Origin: Propionibacteriaceae bacterium
GTDB lineage: Bacteria > Actinomycetota > Actinomycetes > Propionibacteriales > Propionibacteriaceae
Length of the DNA: 20,761 nt
Reading direction: 5' to 3'
NCBI GenBank assembly: GCA_009778535.1
Contig: WRJP01000010.1
Location: forward strand, 1-20,761
Shown here piece after piece: positions 13,804 through 20,393 of the stretch (its first letter is position 1; the number at the start of each line of letters is the position of its first letter). Both the position numbers and the translations under genes were made by a program. The notes below the pieces were generated by a model, which was not told the DNA's origin, searched no databases, and was given only the letters and a program-made list of their open reading frames with translations.

Positions 13804-14566
13804 CGCGAGGCAACGGCTTCATGAACGCAAACAAGCCGAAATTAAGCGCAAGAAGCGGCTGCGAACTGCCGTCGTCATTGTCATCGTCTTAGCTTTAATA
13901 GGCGGCACAGCGAGTATATTACTGGCCTACCAACAATCATTGCCGCCGGTGCCTACAGCTAATCCCAGCGGTGCCGCAACGACTAATCCTGGCATCCCCC
14001 CGAATGCGAGCGCCACCAATAATGGCATCGCTGTTAACCACGCCAGTGGTGTACCCCTCGTCGAAATTTTCTCAGACTATCAATGTGGTCACTGTGAACA
14101 GCTTGAAAGAGATGCTGGACAGTCATTCGCAGCGCTGGCAGCCTCAAACCAGATTCAACTGGTAATCCGCACCCGAACTTTCATGGATGCTAGCTGGAAA
14201 AATTCGCTTTCGACCGATAGCGCGGTCGGCGCGGCCTGTGCAGACTTTGCCGGAGCCTATCTTAAATACCACCAAGGGGTGTATGCAGGCATGGCGACGA
14301 TGCACAGCGCCGCTGACTATGCTCCATATCTGCGGGAGACGCTGCCGATTCAGGCGGGAATCAGCGGACTGGCGCTGACCGATTTTCAGAAATGTTACGA
14401 CACCAAGCAAACGCACGGGTTCGTGCGCCTTGTTAATGAAACCGCCCACAAAGATGGGTTCGATACCACCCCGACAGTCTTGGTTAACGGGAAAGAGCTA
14501 AACACTGCCCTGGCGCATAATCTCTCCCCGGAAGATTTGATGGCGTTGATCAATACGACGAAATAG
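13796..14566 (+). CDS. Membrane-anchored DsbA-like thiol oxidoreductase (first)
   Basis: This 256-aa protein has a basic cytoplasmic N-terminus, one membrane helix (~24-44), a Pro/Ala/Asn-rich linker (~50-80) and an extracytoplasmic thioredoxin-fold domain. The active site is C97-G-H-C100 in DYQCGHCEQLE, preceded by VEIFSDY as in Thioredoxin_4/DsbA proteins. The cis-Pro loop is TTPTVLVNG near the C-terminus. An additional Cys pair (one in GAACADF, one in KCYD) lies in the helical insert. It probably forms or isomerises disulfides in secreted proteins. The ATG overlaps the DoxX stop by 8 nt and the second DsbA gene starts 8 nt after it, so the three form one operon. Confidence 0.88.
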   Translation: MTNARQRLHERKQAEIKRKKRLRTAVVIVIVLALIGGTASILLAYQQSLPPVPTANPSGAATTNPGIPPNASATNNGIAVNHASGVPLVEIFSDYQCGHCEQLERDAGQSFAALAASNQIQLVIRTRTFMDASWKNSLSTDSAVGAACADFAGAYLKYHQGVYAGMATMHSAADYAPYLRETLPIQAGISGLALTDFQKCYDTKQTHGFVRLVNETAHKDGFDTTPTVLVNGKELNTALAHNLSPEDLMALINTTK

Positions 14567-14574
14567 GAATACAA

Positions 14575-15360
14575 ATGGCGAAAAAAATAAAGAAGACCCC
14601 GATTACTACCCAAACCCATAAGGAACGGTTGCGGAAGCAGTCCGAGGAAGCCAGAGCTAAAGCTGCTCGCATCAGACGCATTGTGGTTGGTACAGCGATA
14701 TTGCTGGGCGTGGTACTGGTAGTCGTCTTTATTTTCGTCGTCATCGGTCAAATGCAGAAAAACGAGTTGATGAACTCGGTAACCCCCGCTGATGCTAATG
14801 AAGAACGCACCGCGATGCAGATAGCTCCAGGCATGGCCAAAGCTGCGGCACCGAACGTCGGGTTGTACTTCGACTACCAATGCTCGGGCTGTGCTGATTT
14901 GGAGAAAGCGATTGGGACGGAATTGTTCCGGTTAGCCAACAGTGGCGACATCAATCTTCAACTTCATACCGTAACCGGCCTAGATTACTATTACGGCAGT
15001 GGCTCGGACTCCACAAAGGCAGCTATCGGCGCGACTTGTGCCGCCCATGTGGGAGGTAACGAGGTCTACCAGAAGTATCACCAAGCGATCTTCACCTACT
15101 ACGCCGGCGCGGAGGGCTACACGGATGCAACCCTGTTAACGCTGCCGCAGGTCGCGGGGCTGCCGGAAGATAAGCAGGATGCCTTTGACCAGTGCTACAA
15201 CGATAAACTCACCAAGGGTTTCGTTGATGGCATGAGTGCCGCCAGCTTCAAGGACGGCATAACAGGTACCCCCACAATTTCGATCAACGGCACGATGTTC
15301 ACCGACTACACCGGCATCGACACCGATGTACTTGCCTGGATTACGGAGCGAGCCAAGTAA
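14575..15360 (+). CDS. Membrane-anchored DsbA-like thiol oxidoreductase (second)
   Basis: This 261-aa protein has the same design as its upstream neighbour: a Lys/Arg-rich cytoplasmic start, a membrane helix (~36-59), then a thioredoxin-fold domain outside the cell. The active site is C103-S-G-C106 (DYQCSGC), and the cis-Pro loop is GTPTISING. The Cys pair in the helical insert is present (GATCAAH, QCYND). The dipeptide between the active-site cysteines (SG versus GH upstream) predicts a different redox potential, so the two may have distinct tasks, for example oxidase versus reductase or isomerase (inference). It is the last gene of the operon; no T-rich terminator is obvious before the convergent map gene. 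Confidence 0.88.
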   Translation: MAKKIKKTPITTQTHKERLRKQSEEARAKAARIRRIVVGTAILLGVVLVVVFIFVVIGQMQKNELMNSVTPADANEERTAMQIAPGMAKAAAPNVGLYFDYQCSGCADLEKAIGTELFRLANSGDINLQLHTVTGLDYYYGSGSDSTKAAIGATCAAHVGGNEVYQKYHQAIFTYYAGAEGYTDATLLTLPQVAGLPEDKQDAFDQCYNDKLTKGFVDGMSAASFKDGITGTPTISINGTMFTDYTGIDTDVLAWITERAK

Positions 15361-15418
15361 ACTACCGCTCCGCTCGTGCTAGTTGAGTAGCGCCGGATTC
15401 GCCGCTCTGTAGAACCAC

Positions 15419-16279
15419 TCACACAAGAGTAAGGATTTCGGCACCGTCGTCGGTGACGACCAAGGTGTGTTCAAACTGGGCGCAGCGGGAACCGTCTCGG
15501 GTCACCACAGTCCAGCCGTCCTTCCAAACTCGATTGCTGGCATCGCCCAAGGTCAGCATAGGTTCGATGGTGAAGGTCATTCCGACCTCAATGAGGGTTT
15601 GTTGCTCGGGCTCGTCGTAATGCGGAATCACCAGGCCGGAGTGGAAAGCAGTATGAACGCCATGTCCGGTGTATTCGCGCACCACTCCGTAATCGAAACG
15701 CTTTGCGAATGCCTCGATGACCCGTCCGATGACCGAAATCTCCCGCCCTGGTTTGACCGCCTTGATTCCCCGCATCAGTGCCTCATGCGTACGCTGTGAC
15801 AATAGCTGTGAGGCTTCGTCAACCTCCCCAACCATAAATGTCGCACAGGTGTCGCCATGAACTCCATTGATATACGACGTGACGTCGATCTTCACAATAT
15901 CGCCATCTTGCAGCGGCCGCGCATCGGGAATGCCGTGACAAATCACTTCATTCACTGACGTGCAACACGATTTGGGGAAACCACGGTAATCCAGCGTTGC
16001 TGGATAAGCGCCGTGATCACACAAATACTCGTGGACGAGGGCATCTATCGCATCCGTAGTTACCCCAGGAGCCACAACTTTCCCCGCTTCGGTCATAGCG
16101 CGTGCCGCAATCTGGCCAGCAAAACGCATCTGTTCAATCACTTCCGCGCTCTGCACATCTGAACCCTCATATCGCTCTGGACGTAGATCACCGACATAGG
16201 ACGGGCGTGGGATGCTAGCTGGAACCGAACGCATTCCAGAAATCGGGTAAGGCTTGATCGCGTGCATGAAGCCGATCAT
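15419..16279 (-). CDS. map: Type I methionine aminopeptidase (MapB-like)
   Basis: This cytoplasmic metallopeptidase removes the initiator Met from new proteins. The 286-aa protein has all the expected catalytic and metal residues: H115 (CHGIPD), D132 (KIDVT), D143 (HGDT), H206 (GHGVH), E239 (TIEPM) and E270 (QFEHT). FPKSCCTSVNEVICHGIPD matches the mycobacterial MapB (type Ic) enzyme, as does the N-terminal extension containing IPRPSYVG, thought to contact the ribosome. The start is uncertain: ATG at 16279, with in-frame ATGs at residues 5 and 16; none has a strong ribosome site. It is convergent with the redox operon. An 8-bp inverted repeat lies just upstream at 16309-16343. Confidence 0.93.
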   Translation of the reverse strand: MIGFMHAIKPYPISGMRSVPASIPRPSYVGDLRPERYEGSDVQSAEVIEQMRFAGQIAARAMTEAGKVVAPGVTTDAIDALVHEYLCDHGAYPATLDYRGFPKSCCTSVNEVICHGIPDARPLQDGDIVKIDVTSYINGVHGDTCATFMVGEVDEASQLLSQRTHEALMRGIKAVKPGREISVIGRVIEAFAKRFDYGVVREYTGHGVHTAFHSGLVIPHYDEPEQQTLIEVGMTFTIEPMLTLGDASNRVWKDGWTVVTRDGSRCAQFEHTLVVTDDGAEILTLV

Positions 16280-16308
16280 ATCGGGTCTGGTAAATACTCG
16301 AAGGCTTG

Positions 16309-16343
16309 CTCAGTCGGTAACTTGGTAACCCACGTCGACTGAG
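16309..16343. repeat. Inverted repeat upstream of map
   Basis: CTCAGTCG (16309-16316) and CGACTGAG (16336-16343) form a perfect 8-bp inverted repeat. The 19-nt spacer between them contains a GGTAAC...GGTAACC direct repeat. There is no T-run on either strand, so it is not a standard terminator. It lies between the antitoxin stop and the map start and could be an operator or a leader hairpin of map. Confidence 0.4.
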
Positions 16344-16371
16344 GATTCATATAGTGCTGTATGACCAGGCT

Positions 16372-16662
16372 CTAGCCAACAAGCGCCATATCGATAGCGT
16401 CACGAATGAACTGAGAGCGTGTCTTGTTTTCTGTTCGTGATGCTTCATCAAGTTGGGCTAGCCGGTCAGGATCCATCCTGAAACGAATCATAACTGAAGC
16501 TTTGTCTCCTACTTCAAGTGGGCGACCACGTAAGCGTCGTTTGGGTAGCGAATCCAGATACTCAACGCTGTATCCGCGGCGCGCTTCAGCGGCATCGGCT
16601 TCGTAAAGCGCTATCTCCTGTGGCGTGAACTCATCAGTTGTCATTTTCATCATCTTCTTCAT
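16372..16662 (-). CDS. Ribbon-helix-helix antitoxin (putative)
   Basis: This ~96-aa protein has a C-terminal CopG/MetJ-like ribbon-helix-helix domain: a strand ASVMIRFRM, then DPDRLAQLDEASRTENKTRSQFIRDAIDMAL. The N-terminal half is acidic (DEFTPQEIALYEADAAEARRG) followed by SLPKRRLRGRPLEVG, the GRP linker typical of antitoxins of this type. It probably neutralises the protein encoded just upstream and binds their shared promoter. The ATG at 16662 overlaps the toxin stop as ATGA, so this start is preferred to the ATG at 16677; further in-frame ATGs follow at 16653, 16650 and 16644. Confidence 0.72.
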   Translation of the reverse strand: MKKMMKMTTDEFTPQEIALYEADAAEARRGYSVEYLDSLPKRRLRGRPLEVGDKASVMIRFRMDPDRLAQLDEASRTENKTRSQFIRDAIDMALVG

Positions 16663-16916
16663 AGGTATTTGTGCCATGCGGGTGTCAAGTTGTCAGAATG
16701 GATACATACCGCTTCCTCACCCTCCCACAGCGGATGATCAACGATTACTTCAAGCGGGCGACCCACTGTGTCGAAACCTATATATAAAAGTTTCAGTGGG
16801 TCTTCTCGTAGCTCAATGATCGTGCGGGCGTTGTTTATGACGTGCAGCGAGTCAATACGAGCAACACCGTGTTCAAAAGCCGACGGGTAAAACCTCACCG
16901 CATTATTGTACCCCAA
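16659..16916 (-). CDS. Small toxin-like protein, BrnT-type fold suspected
   Basis: This 79-85-aa protein has the pattern of actinobacterial toxin-like partners of ribbon-helix-helix antitoxins: SAFEHGV near the start (compare KHGVS in BrnT), a helix IDSLHVINNARTII, the strand pair LKLLYIGFDTVGRPLEVIV, and a C-terminal strand with AVCIHS followed by a closing helix. It is assigned partly by context, being immediately upstream of and coupled to the antitoxin gene, the toxin-first order of brnTA. RNase activity is only inferred from the family. The open frame starts with TTG at 16916, but TACAAT at 16910-16905 would overlap it; a GTG at 16898, 6 nt after that box, is a better leaderless start. 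Confidence 0.6.
   Translation of the reverse strand: MGYNNAVRFYPSAFEHGVARIDSLHVINNARTIIELREDPLKLLYIGFDTVGRPLEVIVDHPLWEGEEAVCIHSDNLTPAWHKYL
16905..16910 (-). promoter_or_regulatory. -10 box of the toxin-antitoxin operon
   Basis: TACAAT on the minus strand ends 6 nt before the in-frame GTG at 16898-16896, the spacing for a leaderless transcript. No convincing -35 element is visible. Confidence 0.4.
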
Positions 16917-17051
16917 AATAGTCTGCTATCCACTTACACTAGTATTCGTTTGATTGATCGCGTCTGATTTTTGGCCTTAGATTCATGTCCAACTCTCTTC
17001 CGTATTAAAACGAACCTGCGCTAGCCCTCAAGCTACAAGAGCGATCCGGCG

Positions 17052-17057
17052 GTATAG
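17052..17057 (+). promoter_or_regulatory. -10 box for the ferric-reductase-like gene
   Basis: TATAGT lies just upstream of the AGGAGG ribosome site (17064-17069) and the TTG start at 17076. The -35 region is weak. In the divergent intergenic region TTCGTTT near 16946 and AAACGAA near 17009 form a 7-bp inverted pair of unknown meaning. Confidence 0.35.
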
Positions 17058-17075
17058 TTTTTCCAGGAGGCGACG

Positions 17076-18353
17076 TTGAAAAAAGGCATAGCAGCGATCT
17101 GTGGAACAGGAATACTCACTTGTGTGTGTTGGGCGCTTTCTAGCCCGCAAACCCCGGTTGGTGTGACCGGTCAAGTCTCACAACTGATCGGAGGTTTGGC
17201 CTTAACCGGCTTCGCAATGATGTTTTTCACAGCGACGCGCGCCCGAGTGCTAGACCAGTTCTTTTCTGGTTTGGATAAGGCATATGTCGTACATAAATGG
17301 CTGGGAGTGGTCTCGGTTTGCCTAGTCGTTCTCCATTTCGCAACGCATGGTGGGGTTAATCCCCGCGGAATCGGTTCAGGTCGAGGGTCAGGGTTTGGAC
17401 AAGGACGCGGCTTAGAGCTCGGCCATGGGCTGGGGCCGTGGGGAGTGGCCAGCATGTTGCTGTTCGCGGCATTGGTGCTGATTGCCCTGTTTGCGGTAAA
17501 GCTGAAATACGAGGTGTGGAAGCTCGTCCACATGCTGATGGCGATCGCGTACACCATTGGGCTGATTCACTACTACGGGTCTTCAACCTACAACCCTTGG
17601 GGAGTGAACCCGTTCAGCTTGTGGCTTGACCTGGTGAATCTGGTAGGCGTAGCAGCTGCGGTGTATACGATATTTCTATACGAACTCCTCGGGTTCCGAC
17701 ACGCTTACCAAATCACCGAGCTGCGACAGGTTGGGCAGGGCAACCTAGAGATCACCGCCGCGACATCCTCACGCCCGCTGAGCTATCGACCAGGACAGTT
17801 CACCTTCGTGAAATTCCCAGATGTCCGATTTACCTCACACCCGTTCACCATTGCCGCCGCCGGAAATGGGCAAACACTCCAGTTCGCAATCCGCGCTTTG
17901 GGAGACCACACGTCCAAGCTGGGGAGTACGTTGAAAGTGGGCGCTCGCCTGGTCGCCGCGAAAGCGCACGGCCGGTTCGACTACACTTCCGGCACACCGC
18001 GCCAAATCTGGATTGCCGCTGGAATTGGGATAACACCGTTCCGCGCCTTCATCCAAGCTGGGGTACCCGAGGGCTTCAAGGTTGACTTTTTCTACAGTTA
18101 CAAATCCGAACAGGGCGCCTACCTCGACGAACTAGCTGCGCCAATTAACAATGTTCAGGTTCACTTGATCGACACCGCAACTTCACCTCGCCTGAGTGCG
18201 CAGCAGATCGTTCGGGCTCTCGAACCTAACAGCCGAGTCGATGTCTACTTCTGCGGCCCCAAAATCATGCGAGAAGCCTTACGAAAAGACCTGAAGGCAA
18301 GCGAGCTAAACGTAGTCGGTTTCCACTTCGAGGAGTTCACGTTCGGGCGCTGA
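17076..18353 (+). CDS. Ferric-reductase-like transmembrane flavohaem oxidoreductase
   Basis: This 425-aa protein joins a membrane haem domain to a cytoplasmic FAD/NAD(P)H reductase domain, like COG4097 predicted ferric reductases. About six hydrophobic segments occupy residues 5-205; candidate haem ligands are H73, H87 and H91 and then H152 and H165. The reductase part has the FAD motif YRPGQFTFVKF with SHPFTIAAA, the NAD motif AAGIGITPFRAF, and FCGPKIMREAL, and ends FHFEEFTFGR, an aromatic C-terminus typical of this flavoprotein superfamily. It probably moves electrons from NAD(P)H across the membrane to iron or another acceptor. Residues ~92-123 form a Gly-rich loop not usual for the family. 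The start is TTG with an excellent AGGAGG 6 nt upstream. It appears monocistronic. Confidence 0.85.
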   Translation: MKKGIAAICGTGILTCVCWALSSPQTPVGVTGQVSQLIGGLALTGFAMMFFTATRARVLDQFFSGLDKAYVVHKWLGVVSVCLVVLHFATHGGVNPRGIGSGRGSGFGQGRGLELGHGLGPWGVASMLLFAALVLIALFAVKLKYEVWKLVHMLMAIAYTIGLIHYYGSSTYNPWGVNPFSLWLDLVNLVGVAAAVYTIFLYELLGFRHAYQITELRQVGQGNLEITAATSSRPLSYRPGQFTFVKFPDVRFTSHPFTIAAAGNGQTLQFAIRALGDHTSKLGSTLKVGARLVAAKAHGRFDYTSGTPRQIWIAAGIGITPFRAFIQAGVPEGFKVDFFYSYKSEQGAYLDELAAPINNVQVHLIDTATSPRLSAQQIVRALEPNSRVDVYFCGPKIMREALRKDLKASELNVVGFHFEEFTFGR

Positions 18354-18395
18354 ATCTGCGTATCAAACAAACAACTCTGCTGGCTAGGGTTTGAG

Positions 18396-18401
18396 TACAA
18401 T
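18396..18401 (+). promoter_or_regulatory. -10 box for paaK
   Basis: TACAAT lies about 33 nt before the GTG start at 18434 and is followed by a GGAGG ribosome site near 18424. The -35 region is poor. It indicates that paaK is transcribed separately from the preceding gene. Confidence 0.4.
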
Positions 18402-18433
18402 ATGCACGCTATTTATTTTTCAGTGGAGGACGT

Positions 18434-19744
18434 GTGTATTACCAACCCGAAGTCGAGACGATGCCGACGCAGCGATTGCAAGCCTTACAACTTGAACGCT
18501 TGCAGGAGTTAGCGAATTACGTATATACGCACATCCCGTTCTACAAGCACAGTTTCGACGCAGCAGGAGTAACTCCTGCTGACATAACCGCTCTGGCAGA
18601 CATCACTAAACTGCCTTTCACGCACAAACAGGACATGCGTGAGGCCTATCCCTTTAAAATGTTCGCAGTTAGCCAAGATGAGGTGGTTCGCATCCACGCA
18701 TCATCGGGAACCACTGGTCGAGCTGTGGTCGTCGGGTACACCAAACAAGACCTGGAAAATTGGGGCGATTGCTTTGGCCGTTTCTTAGTTGCGGCAGGTG
18801 CAACAAAAAGCAGCATTGTCCAAGTATCGTACGGCTACGGACTTTTCACCGGCGGATTGGGTGCGCATCAGGGTGGAGAGGCGCTGGGTTGCACAGTCAT
18901 TCCGATGTCATCGGGCAACACCAGACGTCAAATCCAATTCTTAAACGATTTTGGAACCGACATCCTGTGCTGCACGCCGTCATATGCCTTACACATTGCC
19001 GAGGTAGCGATTGAAGACGGGTACGATCCACCAAGTCAGTTCAACCTCTGCGCCGCATTACTAGGCGCAGAACCCTGTTCGGAAGGTATGCGCCGTGAAA
19101 TCGAGGAAAAACTCGGAGTTAAGGTACACGACATCTACGGGCTTTCTGAAGTTATGGGGCCGGGCGTGGCCTGTGAATGTGCCCAGCAGCAGGGGTTGCA
19201 CGTCAACGAAGACCATTTCATCGTAGAAATCATCGACCCCAACACTGGCGAACCAGTAGCTGACGGTGAATGGGGCGAAGCGGTTTTCACCACCTTGACG
19301 AAGCAGTGTTCACCGCTGATTCGCTATCGTACCCATGATATAACTCGGATACTTCCCCTCATGTGCGATTGCGGACGGACGTTTCGCCGTATTGACCGCA
19401 TCACGGGACGTACCGATGACATGCTCATCATCCGCGGCGTCAACGTATTCCCCTCCCAGATTGAGGAGGTCATCACTGGATTCGCTGAAATCACCGCTCA
19501 GTATCAGATCGTCCTTACCACGGCCAACCACCTCGACCGCATTGAACTTCGGGTAGAAACTGTGGCCGACTTCCCCTTCGATGAAATCCGTGCCTTGGAG
19601 TCCTTGCGGCGTGCAATAGCTGGAGAGCTACGCAGTTCGCTGCAAGTTGCCGTCGATGTAAAAATCGTTGAACCGAAAACTATCGAGCGGTCCGAAGGCA
19701 AAGCCCGACGCATCATCGATGAACGTGAAGGGAGACAGTCATGA
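18434..19744 (+). CDS. paaK: Phenylacetate-CoA ligase family protein (AMP-forming)
   Basis: This 436-aa adenylate-forming ligase activates an aryl-acetate with ATP and CoA. Motifs seen are YTHIPFYKHSFDAAGV near the N-terminus, the P-loop SSGTTG at 90-95, YGLSEVMGPG from 235, a Cys cluster (CDCGRTFRR) at 311-319, GRTDDML followed by IRGVNVFPSQIEE (326-344), and a late EGKARRI with the catalytic-type Lys. Length and motif order fit PaaK. It is coupled by a 4-nt ATGA overlap to the ACT-domain gene and faces iorB. This trio is conserved in anaerobes and suggests handling of the arylacetyl-CoA made from arylpyruvates rather than aerobic phenylacetate breakdown (inference). The GTG start has GGAGG about 5 nt upstream. 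Confidence 0.93.
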   Translation: MYYQPEVETMPTQRLQALQLERLQELANYVYTHIPFYKHSFDAAGVTPADITALADITKLPFTHKQDMREAYPFKMFAVSQDEVVRIHASSGTTGRAVVVGYTKQDLENWGDCFGRFLVAAGATKSSIVQVSYGYGLFTGGLGAHQGGEALGCTVIPMSSGNTRRQIQFLNDFGTDILCCTPSYALHIAEVAIEDGYDPPSQFNLCAALLGAEPCSEGMRREIEEKLGVKVHDIYGLSEVMGPGVACECAQQQGLHVNEDHFIVEIIDPNTGEPVADGEWGEAVFTTLTKQCSPLIRYRTHDITRILPLMCDCGRTFRRIDRITGRTDDMLIIRGVNVFPSQIEEVITGFAEITAQYQIVLTTANHLDRIELRVETVADFPFDEIRALESLRRAIAGELRSSLQVAVDVKIVEPKTIERSEGKARRIIDEREGRQS

Positions 19745-20166
19745 TTTCGCAGTTGACTGTTTTTATTGAAAACAAAAAGGGTCACCTTGCCAACGCCTGC
19801 CGCGCTATTGCAAACGCCGGAATCAACATGCACGCCCTCTTTCTGGCAGACACCGCCGACTTTGGCATTGCCCGCATCTTCTGTGACCGGCCAAACTTCG
19901 CTACGCAGGCATTGCGCGATGCAGGTTTCCGCGCCAAAATCACGCCGGTGCTAGCAGTTCGCATCCCAGACCACAAGGGCTGCCTGGCCGACCTCCTAGA
20001 GTTCTTGGACAGCGAAGATGTCAATATCGAATACGGCTACTGTTACTCGGCTAACAATGGCTACGCCATCGATGTCCTAAAGGTTTCCGGCGACGAAGTC
20101 GAAGAACGACTTACCCTAGCTGGCTATCAGCTCGTCGCACCTAACGAAATCTACGAACTCGACTAA
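19741..20166 (+). CDS. Tandem ACT-domain protein
   Basis: This 141-aa protein consists of two ACT domains (residues ~3-70 and ~73-140), the small ligand-binding modules that usually sense amino acids. The first opens with QLTVFIENKKGHLANACRAI and AGINMHALFLAD; the second with VLAVRIPDHKGCLADLLEFL and DVNIEYGYCYS. No catalytic domain is attached. Such free-standing ACT proteins recur beside paaK and iorAB, so it may sense an aromatic or branched-chain amino acid and tune the ligase or the oxidoreductase (inference). The ATG overlaps the paaK stop as ATGA and has a GGGAG ribosome site inside the paaK end. Confidence 0.88.
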   Translation: MISQLTVFIENKKGHLANACRAIANAGINMHALFLADTADFGIARIFCDRPNFATQALRDAGFRAKITPVLAVRIPDHKGCLADLLEFLDSEDVNIEYGYCYSANNGYAIDVLKVSGDEVEERLTLAGYQLVAPNEIYELD

Positions 20167-20173
20167 GCGTTTT

Positions 20174-20199
20174 GATAACCCACGGGTTATGGGGGGGGG
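20174..20199 (+). repeat. Palindrome followed by a run of nine G
   Basis: ATAACCC (20175-20181) and GGGTTAT (20184-20190) form an almost gapless palindrome just after the ACT stop. It is followed by nine consecutive G (20191-20199). There is no T-run, so it is not a canonical terminator. The G-tract could vary in length or fold as a G-rich structure. Confidence 0.45.
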
Positions 20200-20207
20200 T
20201 GCTCCTG

Positions 20208-20382
20208 TGCTGCATGCAGTTGCAGCATTCAGGTTATGGATCCTGCAACTGAAGTGCAGGATGACTTGTGGGTTTCTATGAGACCTCCTTTTTCGTCATT
20301 CTGCGGCTCTCGCTCGCAGAATCTACGACAATAAGACGTTCAGCAAGAACTGAGCCTTTGCTGCACGCAGTTGCAGCATTCA
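20208..20382. repeat. Palindromic repeat cluster (REP-like) between the ACT gene and iorB
   Basis: A 24-bp direct repeat occurs at 20208-20231 and 20359-20382 with one mismatch; each copy is itself a hairpin (TGCTGC/GCAGCA). Between them are ATCCTGCA/TGCAGGAT (20240-20247 with 20255-20262) and ATTCTGCG/CGCAGAAT (20298-20305 with 20315-20322). CAGTTGCAG (20217-20225) can also pair perfectly with CTGCAACTG (20243-20251), giving mutually exclusive folds. No hairpin is followed by a T-run. The cluster looks like repetitive extragenic palindromes at a convergent junction, or a short non-autonomous element. Confidence 0.6.
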
Positions 20383-20393
20383 ACCAGCGGTAC

